Below are positions 35,520-47,700 of a DNA stretch of 64,000 nucleotides, piece by piece. How positions within the stretch are numbered: the stretch's first letter is position 1; every line of letters begins with the position of its first letter. The position numbers and the translations under genes were made by a program. The notes beneath the pieces are model-generated. The model was not told where the DNA came from and did no database searches. It worked only from the letters and a program-made list of their open reading frames with translations. This DNA comes from Cenococcum geophilum 1.58 (Eukaryota; Ascomycota; Dothideomycetes; Gloniales; Gloniaceae): positions 62,001 to 126,000 of the forward strand of contig KV748264.1 of the NCBI GenBank assembly GCA_001692895.1, in the 5' to 3' direction.

Positions 35520-37270
35520 TATTTATAGGGCAAGTGGTATTTTAAGTAATAACTTTAGCAGTAGGTTGTACGAAATTTTAGTATTTCTTTAATCCAGCTA
35601 ATTAAATGGTTGTGTTATTTTAGCTATCCGTATCTAAATATTACTTTATAATGCTTTAAGAGTATTATAAATAGGGAAATATATTTAAGGTATTTGCCTA
35701 TCTACATCTTTATAAGAGTGTAGTACGTTAGTTTACTATATATTAAAGCCTTACTATTAAAGCCTTATAGTCCTTAGGGTTTATTAAGTTTCTTTAAATT
35801 TAAGCGTTAAGTTTTCGTGTAGTTTGTATTAATAAAGCCTATACTAGTAGCTCCGCTATTTATAAGGATTTATACTTCCTTCTATTTTCTAAGTATTTAA
35901 ATTTTAGTAAGTATATTAAGGGAGTCGTGTTATATATTAGTGCTAAAAGAGCCTAAATACTTATACTCTTCTACTTTTTGTCCTAAGGCGTAACTTAGCC
36001 CTAGGACGATTTGTTTTCCGAATTAATTAAAGGTAAGATACTTTATAATAACTAAGTATAATTTATAAAACGAGTACAATTTATAAAATAAGTGCGACTT
36101 AAGGACTAAAAGGAGCTACGGCGGACCTTTTTAAAAGGGTAAGTTTGGCAATTTCTTTAAATATATCCCTTTTTACTACATCTAAAGCATTCTCTATTTG
36201 CGGCTTATATTCTTTATTTATTAGTTTCTAAGGGTATATAGGATTAGATAGTATTAAGGTCTATAGGGTTATATATAGGGCTTTTAGGTTTTAGAAATAG
36301 ATCGCGCTTTAGGGTATATACTAGTTTTATAAAGTTTTAAATATAAGGTATAGTTGGCTTTAGGGAATAAGTCTATTTATTATATTAAAGGTCCTTATTA
36401 ATTTATTAATATATTATAGCAAATTTAGGTAAGTCCTTCAGCAGTTCTCTACCTACTAACTATACTCTAATTTTATCTAAAATAGCTTAACGGAGGGTAG
36501 TAACTTTAGTGGCTTTATTCTAATATAGTTCACTAATAAGGCCTAAAAATTCTAAAAAGAAGCTAGTAAAGTCTTGGTTCCGTTATTATAGATTTTTAAG
36601 TTTAGTAATAGCTATATATTTATAGCTGGCGTTATTATATATTTATTCTAGTAGAGAGATAAAGATTTTAAAATTAATAAAGGTGCTATTATAGAAGAAT
36701 AGGTCTATAGTTTATATAGCGTCTTTACTTAAATAAGATATTCTATAGCTAATCTTACTAGCTTTAATAGGGTATTAGTTATAGTTTGTTAAAAGTTTAA
36801 GACGGAGCTTAGTTATAAAGGGATGTAGGTTATTTTAATTTCTATTAAATATTAGAGGGTTAAAAAGCTTTTTAGATTTTATAGTAGATACTAGGTTTAT
36901 TATAGATATAGGTTAAACTACTATTACTAGTTTAGGGTTTATATTTAATAGGTTAAGTTCGCATACAGTTATTTTAATTTTATTTATAGGTATTGCTATT
37001 AGGGTCTTTAATATAAGTACTTTAGCATTATAAAGTTCTTTGCGTATTGCTTTAATTAATTACTAATACTAAGCTTCTAGTATAGTTTATTACTAGGCTA
37101 AGGCATCTATAAAGGATTATTATATTATAGTTATTTATTTCCTAACTAGGGCTATAATAGTTGTCATAGCGGATTTAAGTTCATTTACTATTTTAAGGGT
37201 ATTAGTATTAATATAACGTAATATAAGGGCGCGGAGAGACTTTAGGGAAGATTTAAAGGAATAATATAAA
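35520..37270 (-). pseudogene. gag: G3 gag and protease relic
   Basis: The gag part reads SYKYIAITKLKNL (near 36620-36580), a stretch with FWNKATKV-like wording (near 36520) and VGRELLKDLPKFAII (36465-36420), standard in fungal Gypsy gag. The protease reads LINSGATSIGFINTNYTKT (near 35850-35800; family L(I/V)DSGAT, catalytic Asp read Asn), followed by a flap-like HYKVIFRYG*LK*HNHLI (family YxxILGxxWLxxHNPxI, near 35650-35600). It continues into RT on the far side of LINE2. Stops are frequent. Confidence 0.8.
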
Positions 37271-37329
37271 TTCTATCTAAATCTAAGGGTATATAGCTCT
37301 TGCTAAAAACAAGACGTTATATAAAAACG

Positions 37330-37525
37330 AGAAGGGAATAACAAGAGAATTATATAATTAAACAGTTAGGGGCTTAGTAGTCAATACATGCGTATATACG
37401 CACGCGGTCTTTAATAGACTTTAGTAGAGTTTAATTGATCTAGCAGAATTTGGCAGAATTTAGTTAAAGCATCGGAATTTATCTGTTAAGTGTTTTACCA
37501 AGACATTCCTACTATAACTAGGCTA
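37330..37525. other. Unassigned, possible 5' end of G3
   Basis: Holds gatctagcagaatttggcag (37437-37456), the recurring agcagaattt wording. No LTR partner can be recognised in the window. Confidence 0.3.
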
Positions 37526-38560
37526 GTCCCGTTATATAGGGTTTATAAATTAACTACTTCTTTTCCCCTTTTAATCAATAATAATACCAAATTAGGTAAT
37601 TAAGATAATTCTATATTATAAGAGCCTTCTTTAGCAAATTAGAATTATAGCTATATCTTTCCTATTAATTAGAATAATCTTTACTTCCTTAAAGCGTAAT
37701 TAAAAGCGTATTAAGCTTACTAGTAAGCTTAACCGCTACTATAATATAGGCCTTAAGCTTATTAAGATCCACTCTAATAATAATAATAAGTAAAATAATA
37801 TTGTTCCTAATCCTCTTAATTAGTAGCTTAAAATCTATTAAATCCTTTATCTAATACTTACTAAGATTACCCTTAATATATTCTTTATACTAGCTATAAG
37901 CTCTATATATAAATAAGCCTTTAGCTAAGCTAAAAGGATTATTACTAATAAGCGTAATTAATTATTAGCCGATATAATTAAAGCAGATTAATATTAAACG
38001 TAATAGTTAATTAAAGGCCTTTCATTAAGCAGTTTAATTAACTATATTAACTTTAATAGAGGTTTAACTATACCTTAGTTAATAAGTTTAGATATTAATC
38101 TTACTAGCTATAAGCTAACTATAGAGGTAGAAAAACTAGTTTAGTAAAATATATTTAATAAAGCTTTATATTTAATTAAATCTAATATAAAAATAGAGCC
38201 TCTAGAGCCCTTACTAATACCTTTTTTTAACTTTACTACTAATATTACTACTAAACGTTCTACCTTTTTAAACCTCTATAGGTGCGTAGGACGAATTTAG
38301 CTATATTTAAATGCTATATTAGGTAAATTAGGGTTAGATTTAATTAGGTAACGTTAATATTTATATATAAAGAGATACTGCTAAAAATCTATAATAAAAC
38401 ACTATAAAGTTTATATCATTTTCCTAATTAGAACAGCTAGCTAATAGCGTAATAGTTAGCGTACCTTACCTTATAGTTAGCAAATAGCGAGCAGTCCAAT
38501 TAATATAGTTAGTTAGCTATAAAAGCTAAAACTTATAGCTAGCTAACTATTAGATATACT
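37526..38560 (+). repeat. Left arm of a large inverted repeat (about 1.03 kb)
   Basis: It pairs with 39058-40095. Landmarks seen in both arms (reverse-complemented in the other): atatagggtttataaattaa, ctaaattaggtaattaa-type text, ggtgcgtaggacgaatttag, cttatagctagctaactatt. Arms differ mainly by C/T and G/A. No protein family recognised within the arms. Confidence 0.8.
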
Positions 38561-39057
38561 AATGGAACTAATAAAACTATATAATAAGTAATAAGTAAGG
38601 TTATATAACAAGCTTTATAAGCTTTATAAAATTTATAAGGTTTATTATATACCTTATATACCTTATATAATAAAGGGATTTCTTAGGCATACGGTTATAT
38701 ATTTAAAGGACTACAGTCCCTACTTAAATATTTCTCTCTTTATAGTAAGTCTTAGAATACAATTAGAGTTAATCTATTAGGTACTTACTCTATAGTTAGA
38801 TCTTATTATTATATTTACCTATATACCTAGCCTATTAATAAGTCCACCATAGTATCTACTATAAGGCTTTATTATAGTAAGGAGTATACCTAATATAAAG
38901 CTTTTATAAGAAAGCTAAAGGTAATAAAGTAGAGAGCCTTACTAATATAGAAGTAGGAGAAGGATATCTTTTTAAAAGGATTTAATATAACTACTACCTT
39001 CTTCTATTACTAGTTTATTTAAAATAATTAGACGTAATAAAACTCTCTCTTTATAGT
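38561..39057 (-). repeat. Centre of the inverted repeat, with an LTR-like segment
   Basis: Reverse-complemented, 38730-38870 contains taggctaggtatataggtaa and cctaatagattaactctaat, matching the G1/G2 LTR. It therefore carries a Gypsy LTR relative (solo LTR or truncated element) in the opposite orientation to those at 19939 and 41063. The edges of the LTR part were not resolved. Confidence 0.6.
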
Positions 39058-40095
39058 AGTGTATCTAACAGTTAGCTAGCTATAAGCTTTAGCTTTTATA
39101 GCCAACTAATTATACTAATTGGACTACTTACTATCCGCTAACTATAAGGTAAGGTACGCTAATTATTACGCTATTAGCTAGCTATCCTAATTAGGAAAGT
39201 AATATAGACTTTATAGTGTTTTATTGCGGATTTTTAGCAGCACCTCTTTATATATAAATATTAATATTACCTAATTAAATCTAACCCTAATTTACCTAAT
39301 ATAGTATTTAAATATAGCTAAATTCGTCCTACGCACCTATAGAGGTTTAAAAAGGTAGAACGTTTAGTAGTAATATTAGTAGTAAAGTTATAAAAAAAAG
39401 GTATTAGTAAGGGCTCTAGAGGCTCTATTTTTATATTAGATTTAATTAAATATAAAGTTCCGTTAAATATATTTTACTAAACTAGTTTTTCTACCTTTAT
39501 AGTTAGCTTATAGCTAGTAAGATTAATATCTAAACTTATTAATTAAGGTATAGTTAAACATCTATTAGAGTTAATATAGTTAATTAAACTACTTAATAAA
39601 AGGCCTTTAATTAACTACTATGTTTAATATTAATCTACTTTAATCGTATTAGCTAATAGTTAATTACGCTTATTAGTAATAATCCTTTTAGCTTAGCTAA
39701 AGGCTTATTTATATATAGAGCTTATAGCTAATATAGAGAATATATTAAGGGTAATCTTAGCAAGTATTAGATAAAGGATTTAATAGATTTTAAGCCACTA
39801 GTTAAAAGGATTAGGAATAATATTATTTTACTTATTACTATTATTAAAGTAAATCTTAATAAGCTTAAGGCCTATATTATAGTAGCGGTTAAGCTTACTA
39901 GCGAGCTTAATACGCTTTTAATTATACTTTAAGGGAGTAGAAATTATCCTAATTAATAGAAAAGATATAGCCATAGTTTTAATTTATTAGAGGAGGCTCT
40001 TATAATACGGAATTATTTTAATTACCTAATTTAGTATTATTATTAATTAAAAGGGAGGAGAAAGTAGTTAATCTATAAACCCTATATGGTGCTAA
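39058..40095 (-). repeat. Right arm of the large inverted repeat
   Basis: Inverted copy of 37526-38560. The inner edge begins agtgtatctaacagttagct; the outer edge ends ctataaaccctatatggtgc. It carries its own independent set of transitions. Confidence 0.8.
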
Positions 40096-40099
40096 AGGA

Positions 40100-40990
40100 G
40101 TTAAATAATATATAGATTATAAATTAAATAAGGAAAAAGTAGAAGAAAAAAGTAAATAAAGAAGCTTTACTACCTAGCTAATACGTAAAATATAATATAC
40201 GTTATATTTTATATAAGTAATAAAATAGTAAGCTTTAGTATAGGTTTTAGCGCGTAATAGAGATATTAGGGAAAATGCTTTATTTACTATAGCTAAGTAA
40301 GAGATTTCTATAGGTTTCCTATTACTTAGCATATAATTAACTAACTAAATTATCCGAATATACTAAAAGCTTTAACTTATTACTAAATCTTACCGCTAAA
40401 ATAGTAAGCTGTTAGGTAGCTGTAGTTTTATAGCTAACTAACTGTTATAAAGCAGTTAGCTAGCTAACTACTTATATTAGTAGCCTCTTGGCAGCAAAGC
40501 TAATAGTGTCGCTAACTCTTAGACACACTAGGTTCTATTATAGCCCGTACTACATCCTATTGCTTATTTAGTTTACTAAGTATTTATAATACTTCTATTA
40601 TAAGGTCCGTAATACTTATTATATAACTTAAAGTTATTAAACTCTTTTAACTTATTAGCTCTTAGATCAATAGATTTTAGGCTAAGGATAATATTATTAG
40701 TAGGCGCGCCTAATTATAAAGGAAATAATTACTATATTATAGTTAAAGAAGTTAAAACAAAGGTAAGTAGCGATAATAGTAGGAATATAAGCGGGGCTCT
40801 TATATTATATAGTAAATACTTATACTTTAGGTAATTAAGTTATTATAGAAGCACCCAATTGGCTTCCCTTTACGCTTTAGCATCTTACTGTACCTTCCTT
40901 CTTAGCCTCCTCCTCTAATTAGGTGTAGATTTAGCGCTCTAAAACTCCAGAGCCTTAAATTTAAGCCACGCCGCTAGTTAAATCAGTAGA
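40100..40990 (-). pseudogene. Unidentified degraded coding region
   Basis: A minus reading has relatively few stops, and most sit where Gln or Trp would fit. It starts with a basic stretch QRRRLRRKVQQDAKA-like (near 40925-40880) and contains LSKLNKQQDVVRAIIEPSVS (near 40580-40525). No family was recognised. Composition suggests another RIP-damaged repeat or accessory gene rather than intergenic DNA. Confidence 0.3.
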
Positions 40991-41062
40991 TTTATAGCTA
41001 ATGTAGAGAGGATCTAGCCAGCCAGTCTAAATAGATAACTACTTTTAATTATAATAAAACCT

Positions 41063-41472
41063 TATAGCAAGTACTACGGTGGGCTCGTTATTAGGCTAGG
41101 TATATAGGTAATATAAATTAAAGTCTACAACGTAATAATAACTAGTGGAGTAGTTGCCTAATAGATTAACTCTAATTATATTCTAGGAATTACTATAAGG
41201 AAGGAACTATCTAGGTAGGGACTAAGGGTCCTTAAATATATAACTATACTTCTATAAAATCCTTTTTATATATAATATACGTCTTATATATAAGGTACGT
41301 AAGTTTCTCCTATTCCTCTTATTTAATACGTAGTATATTATATAACCTTAGTTACTATTCCTCGTTATATAGCTCTATTAGCTCTATTCTAGACTATACT
41401 TATATTAACTAACTAGCTTCTTTTAACTCTTCTCTAAGTAGTTATAATATTATACTTAAAGCGTCTGTAATA
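41063..41472 (-). repeat. G2 3' LTR (410 bp)
   Basis: Aligns with the G1 LTR at 19939-20350. Ends TATAG...GTAATA, compatible with mutated TG...CA. Lies downstream (minus sense) of the chromodomain piece. Confidence 0.7.
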
Positions 41473-42084
41473 CTATCTCCCTCTTCTTTATCTTTATTCT
41501 TAAAGATTTCTTATATCTTTAAATTATTTACTAGAGGTATAATATCCGTCTAATTAATTTATTTAATATTATTACTTATTATACCTAAAGCAATTTCTTC
41601 TTTACACGCCCAACGTCGTGCTCGCACTATTACTGCGATATTATCTCTTAGTAAGATTATACTATCTCTATATTCTCGTTGCTTAAAAGAGGGGTTAGTT
41701 TATATTGCACTAGTGAACCTATCTTCGCGACAACCGTTCTCTTACTTAGAATGCACTAAAGCAAATATTTATTCGTCCTATAACGTTTACTTTACCTCTA
41801 ATACTAAGTATATATAACCTATTACTCTTAATAGTCGTCTAGTTTCTTAATTAATTTATCTTAGAGTTTTATATTTAATTTATTGCTATATAGCTAGATA
41901 GTAAACTATCTTAAGCCCTTACTAAGTTAAAACGTTCCTATAACGCAGAATAAAAGGCCCTAAATACTTATATCGCGGCGTCTACTTATTTACTCTATCT
42001 TAAGAAGGTTTATAAGAAGGTCAGTTTTAAAAAATAGAAACTTAGTAATAAAAGAATAGATTCTCTTTTGGCCAAGAAGGAAAT
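41473..42084 (-). other. G2 3' internal tail
   Basis: Matches G1 13262-13460 in its last 150 bp (cggattctcttttaatagag versus gattctcttttggccaagaa). The rest lies beyond the G1 truncation. On minus, fragments such as SKRTVVAKIGSLVQYKLTPL (near 41750-41690) suggest a C-terminal extension of pol or a degraded extra frame. No family was recognised. Confidence 0.5.
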
Positions 42085-42173
42085 TATATAATTACAGCAC
42101 CTATTGTACCAAACGCGTGCTTACGCGTTCAGTACACCAGGTACGCGTTTACGCATTTAGTGCATCAACTACT
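42085..42173 (+). repeat. Copia left LTR, 5' part
   Basis: Matches 56616-56704 of the right LTR: tatataattacagcacct, caaacgcgtgcttacgcgtt, ccaggtacgcgtttacgc. Its last 8 bases, CAACTACT (42166-42173), are the duplicated target of the nested element. Confidence 0.85.
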
Positions 42174-42202
42174 TTATCTCAGTAAGCGACTCAGCCGGCA
42201 AG
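42174..42202 (+). repeat. Left terminal inverted repeat of the 8.46-kb element
   Basis: Begins TTATCTCAGTAAGCG; pairs with 50602-50630. Differences from the other end are mostly C/T. Confidence 0.8.
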
Positions 42203-42209
42203 GGCAGAA

Positions 42210-42780
42210 CTTAAGGCGCACTCACTAATACTAAAGTATTACTAGTCTCCATCCTAAAAAACGCCACTTTTTTTTAACCAATTAGCTATCTACCAACCTT
42301 AAGTTTGCCCTGCCATCTGAGGACCTTTAGTGCGAGCTTTAGTGAGCCTTAACTTTAATTTTCGCAATTTTATATAAGAGACACTCTCTCCTATATATTT
42401 AACTCCCTAATAACACCTATTTAACTTAATAAGCTAATAAATTAAGTTAGACTAGTCTCCTCTATAATCGATTACTTTTTTATAATAGGAACACCACTTC
42501 TTTACGAGTTACGCGCTTTTAGCATTTAGGTAGACACCAACGCGTCCTTATTCTCCCCACTCTCCAATATTAACTCCCTTTCCCCCTTAACACCGTCCTC
42601 TATACCTCCGTCGCCTAAAAGGTAAGCAACTGCACCCCTTGCTAGTCACTAAAGGCGAATTAAAAAACGGTAGAGACGTCTTTCCTAGCGCCAAAAGCTG
42701 CGGGCGACGCAAATACTATAGTAGTAGAATAACTTTAATATAAAGCAATTCCTTAAGGCATAGGTTACAGAGGGTATTAA
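42210..42780 (+). promoter_or_regulatory. 5' region of the DUF6589-like gene
   Basis: Less mutated than average, with pyrimidine-rich tracts (cctccccactctcc-like at 42555-42575, ctctctcctatatatttaa at 42388-42406) and TATA-like text. It plausibly held the promoter and 5' leader of the gene that follows; no start codon can be fixed. Confidence 0.3.
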
Positions 42781-42839
42781 TGATAGATTAGGTGGCCTCT
42801 ATATTAGTTAGCGGATCTTATTACTACGCTCTACTTTAA

Positions 42840-45130
42840 AACAAGCAGAGGTTTATATAGCCCTTTAATTAACTAGTTATATATTAGTAGGGGATATTTC
42901 CTTAACAGAACTTATCCAAGAACTTAATGCACTAATTGGGCAGCCATATTTTAACAAGTTTAACCACTCTACCTCTATAGAGAAGGTTAACTTCTCTTAA
43001 GTATTAGAAAAAATTTAATCGGCTGCTCCTAAATAGACTGCTCTACTTAAAAAGTTTATAAGTAATTAACGCCAGGGCTAGAGCAGTTACAGAGGGTTAG
43101 GCAATTTTAAGATAGTCCAGCAGCAGTTATATTTAATTACTTTTATTATCTATAGAAGTTATACGCGGTCTACGGCCAATTTCTTTATAAAAATGTTAGG
43201 AATCTACCTACTTGGGAGTAGTATTAAGCGTCAAGTTATTAAGGTATTAGCTAGGCTAGGTCTCTGTAATGGTTATAAATATATTAATTAATACCTTATA
43301 GGGATTGCTAATAATACAAAGGAAGGTTTAACCCCCTAGCCTATATTTTATATAGCTAACTAATAAAAAGGATAAGCTACTAAGTCTTATAGTTAACCCT
43401 TAAGCGCTACTAGTCTATAATAACTTTAATTTTAAGGACAACGTTAGAAATTAAGTGCTCAGGTCTTCTAGAATAAGAATGCGTAATATAACTACTGCGC
43501 TTCTTATCCTTTATCCTAAGATTCTAACTACTAGCCTTAAGTAGTTAATATTTAACCCGTTATAACCGCTTCTTTTTAATAATATTATCTCATCTCTAGG
43601 TCTTCGACGGGACTATATCTTACAGCAGTTGTTAATATACTTTATTGCTACTGCTATCCATAAGCTTTATTTATAAGCAGTTAAATATATTTTTAGCAGT
43701 AAGCTAGGTCTTTTTCCTACAGCACTAAAGCTTAACCTACTATCTCCTTAAAAGACTGCCCTATAATAGCTAGGTGCGATCTTTTATAATAAGGGTACAA
43801 TTAAAGGTATATATAGTGTTTATTAGGATATCTAGATCCACAAACTTGGCTTTAAAGAGGATAATAAGTCGGGCCATTTTACTAAGCGCCTTTAGCTCGC
43901 CTAGGGCGACCAGAAGACTGTTTAATATATTAGGAGCGTAAAAACTAAGTAGTCTCTTGCCGGTTAAGCTTTTAACCGTAGGGACTAGTTGCTTAGGCCA
44001 CCCGCGTTCTTTTATATCCTTTAAAGTTTCCTCTACCTTATAGTTCGCACTTACTAAGAGAGTCCTCCTAGTACTTACTTAAAGGCTATACTCCTTTATA
44101 ATATTAGTTACTAGGACCGGCATGGAATCTTATAAGAAAATACTAAATTCTATCTTGTTGAGCCATTGATTATATAAGGCTGGACGGCTTAAGTAGTCGC
44201 ACTCTAGTACGACGTACTTAGTACTAAGGGATGGTTCCAAGGGGTTAATAGTAAGGAAAATAATAGGAAAAAGTCCTATAACGATGCTATTAAGCAGCTA
44301 ACTCTATTTTAATTTCTTAAGTTAATTAAGCATATACGATAATAAGTATTTACCTACTCCACTTAGACTAGTTAAGGACATAATAATAAGAAGTTTCTTA
44401 GTATGTATTAGTATCTCTAACAAGTTAAAGCTTTTATAGTCCTATGGCATGCTATCCATTATAGCAATATTAGTCTAATCCGCCAACTTATTAATCTACT
44501 CTTTATTTAGTTCTATAGGGCTAAGTAGTTACGGTATAGGTATAAGATGCTTTATCTTTAATAGCTTCTTATAGATTAGATCGCGACTACTAAGCTTTAG
44601 CAATTAATTCTTGCGTTAAGTCTAGTAAATCTAGCAGGTTAACCAAATACCTTTAAAGTAATTGATCTTGCTCTAGAGCATATTAACTACTACTATGCCG
44701 TTAATATAAAACTATATAAGAACTCCACTCACAATATTAAAAAGATATTTAGACGGGTTACGCTTTCTAGTTTATATATTTCTTAACTGCGTACTATACT
44801 AGAGACTTTATTTAGTTAAAGAACCGATTCTAAATATAGTAAAAAGTTAGCACTCGCTAATATATTTAGTTTTACACACTATCTCTAGGCTAAGGGTTAT
44901 ACATATATCTAAGCAGTTAATAGTAATTATAACGGTTAATTTAAGTCTATTAATATTCTTGCCAATAGTATAGAGCTTCTTAAAGAAAAGATTTACTTAT
45001 TTAATCTTTAAAATATTACTATACCTAATAAGATTATTTCTATTTCGTCTAAAGATAAGGAGTAATCTACTACTGCTACTAAGCTATTAGCACTTAGAGA
45101 TTATATAGAGGTAATTAATAATATATTCTA
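42840..45130 (+). pseudogene. DUF6589-like protein relic
   Basis: The plus reading uses at least two frames. Family landmarks: an ELNALIGQPYFNKF...VNFS*VLEKI stretch (42915-43015), ILTxIYRSYTRSTANFF-like text followed by MLGIYLLGSSIKRQVIKVLA (43190-43250; family 'GLYLHSMGVKRRxxxVLxGLG') and LARLGLCNGYKYIN (43250-43295). After a frame change come GHFTKRL (43870), V*YIRSVKTKQSLAG*AFNRRD (43920-43990) and PAFF...SFLYLIVRTYQESPPS (44005-44065), matching the conserved 'R...R...YDRLxWxxGxPxxFHxxxNxLxxIVRTHW' part. Proteins with this domain are common, often multicopy, in fungi; function is not established. Its position inside matching TIRs makes it the candidate transposase (inference). Confidence 0.65.
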
Positions 45131-47700
45131 TGCTAAGGATAGAGGTTATTAACTGCTTTACTTTAACTTCACTTAACTTAACTGCTGCACTTTACCCCCT
45201 TAACCCCTCAACTACCTATTTAGCTTATCGCTTACCACCCCTAACTACTTATTTAGCCTATCGCCGACCACTTCTTCTATAACTACCTAGCAGTAAGCAA
45301 TCTTTAACTGCCGCCTCTACTCTTACCCGCACTCCTCCGCTATAGCTACTTCTATCTACAGCTAAACGATTGCTATTATTGCTGCCGCTGCTCTTCTGCT
45401 CTTATTACTCCACTACTACCGCTACTCTACTGCTTAAGTTATAGTTAAAGACTACCCTTATTTCTACTCTCTTTGCCTTATTTATTATAGTTAATAACTT
45501 CCCACTAACTCCTTACTCCTTATAGTCCACCCCTCTAAGTTACTGCACGGTTTATACCTTACACCTCTTATATTATTATCTTAAGAAAACCGTCTTACTA
45601 ACTGCTTATAGTAGATCACTTATTATAGTTAGTATTTATAATCCTAATAGCTTCGCCGACCGTCCCAACTCCTCTTTCCTTAATGTTAACTTTTTTAATA
45701 TCCTCTATCTTAACCCGTTCAAGATATACACTACTAGGTTCCTAAAGTTACGGATTTAATAGCTGTTGCTTTACCTTCACCCTAATAGGCTCCGCGACTA
45801 GACTCTACCTAAAGGCATAGATATAGTGACTCTAAATAATATTAAAGACTGGTTAATAGGCACCTCTAATACTGTCGCTATAGATAGGTGGGTAACAGTC
45901 GCTCATAGGGGTTAAGTAGACTAGTAGTTAACTTGGGATATAAACCGCAACCCAGTTAACCGCTGCTAGCCTCTTTAGTTGTATACTATCCACTTCGGCT
46001 CCTTAAGTAGGCTAACTTAAATTAGCAGTAACGAGAGTAGTAAGGATACTGGTAAATTAATTATAATTAGCAGTAATAAGGATAAGGATAATGCCGGCTA
46101 GGAGCAGCCTTAGTAGTCGTAGTAGTTATAGCAGTCGGATAATAAGGAGCCCCCGCTTTTTAGGGAGAGATAATAACGTCTATATACCTTATAGGAGTCG
46201 TAGTAGTCTAACCCTATTAAGCTGTCGGATAATAAGGAGCCCACGCCTCTTAGGGAGAGGCAATAATAGCTATATACCTTCTCTGTAGGTTAAACATTAA
46301 CTAATAGGGGTACTCTAATACTAACTGGTTGTGGTATTCTACCGTCTTATAGTTATAGTACTCCGGCGTCTTATGGCGCAGCCTTAAGTATATCTATCTA
46401 ACTACTACTAGTTTATCTAATAAAGGAGCGTTAGACTAACCTTTTTAATATAGCGAGCCATTAAGGTGCTATTATAATTGGCATCGTGCGCGGGTTAACT
46501 TCTTTAGCATTCGTTTCACCTTAATATATAGTAGTGGCAAGTCTTAATACTTATAATTAACTAAACTATTAAGTGTAACTACTCAACCTATTCTCTAATA
46601 AGTTGCCGCTATATAGTAATATAATACGCATATTATTAATTTCCTTTAATAATATCTTAAGTCTTGGTTAACTAGTTAGCCGGTTTACTTATAACTCTAA
46701 GAAATAGGTAGCTTGGTTTCTAGACTGGATAAAGCGGTATAATAGTATACCTCCGCTAGTAAATTAACTACCTCCTCCTAACTCCTTAATCTAGCCACTC
46801 TTACGTATCTCCATAAATCCTTATTAAACTCCTTAGACTCCCTCCCAACGCTTTACTACTTTAGCTTTAACCCCTTAAACTTCTTCCTAACGCTCTACTC
46901 CTTCCGCTTTAGCTCGCCAGCCTTTCTCCTAGCGGTCTACTCCTTATAATTAGACTACTTAAAATCCTCTATTATTGACTTATTAGGCTTCTCCCCAATT
47001 AACCCATTAGCCTAGACCTATATTTATAGATATCTACGATAATAAGGAGTATATTTTATAAGCTACCTAGAAATCGCGTATATAACTAGTAGATTATAGT
47101 TTAATAGATAGTTTAACAGATGGGTTTATAGTTCTCTTTTTAGGATAAATAAGTGGTAACTTATAGCCTTTAGAATAGTTAAATAAATAGGCCAATTAAT
47201 TCCTTAACTGCTTTCTAGTTTAATTTAATATAAAAGTTTACTTAGAGATTAACTACTTATACCCTACTAACACGTAATAAAGCTAAACTATCTAGGAATA
47301 CTAAGCCCATCTTATTTATACCTCCCACATTTCTAAACATATAGCTTTTAGTATTAACAACCGCTTACGCCTATCCCGCCCATTATTTCTTATCTCTTTA
47401 CTATAGTTTTTTAACACTAGGCCGCTAATATTCTCACTAATAGGTGTTAATATTAACTACCTATATAAGATAGAAGCTATACCCTCTAAACCCCGCTATA
47501 TCTTATTAGCAGTAGAATCTACAGTCTTTACCCTTCTTTTCCTACCTCTACGGGTTCCACTATTAGGAGTTATAGGTGGTTCTAGGCTAGGCTCTATACT
47601 ATTAGTCGGCGAAGCAGTCTACGAGTCCACCAGTTAAGTCTCCGGCACCATTAGTTAAGTCTTTAGCACCAGTAGTTTAGTCTTCAGCACCACGCTCTTA
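45130..47700. other. Middle of the 8.46-kb element, unassigned
   Basis: Both strands can be read with modest numbers of stops. On plus, 45850-46290 is a Ser/Gln/Asp-rich low-complexity stretch with twin copies of cggataataaggagccc (46136-46152 and 46225-46241) about 90 bp apart. The minus reading through 46300-47700 could be the distal part of the helicase gene. No family motif was recognised. Confidence 0.35.
46091..46288 (+). repeat. Two 90-bp units in low-complexity sequence
   Basis: Units at about 46106-46195 and 46195-46285 share gtagtagt, gcagtcggataataaggagc and tttttagggagagataataa-like text. An open stretch of 65 codons covers them, but it is a by-product of the repeat rather than a credible gene. 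Confidence 0.5.

Larger units (their letters stand above)
20455..37330 (-). mobile_element. Ty3/Gypsy retrotransposon G3, split by two LINEs and a MITE
   Basis: Pieces read on minus in correct order: gag and protease (37270-35520), then LINE2, reverse transcriptase (28532-27413), then LINE1, RNase H and integrase zinc domain (21833-20905), then a MITE, and the start of the integrase core (20631-20455). Its pieces rejoin in sense across both LINEs. Its RT, gag and protease wording differs from G1/G2, so it is a separate family. The 3' part of the integrase and the 3' LTR are absent. A 5' LTR near 37330-37525 could not be confirmed. Confidence 0.8.

Noticed and set aside
34725..35545. Open stretches on plus at 34725-34913 and 35270-35545
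   Set aside because: Low-complexity or repeat-derived text in the LINE2 5' region, opposite strand to the element; no family features.
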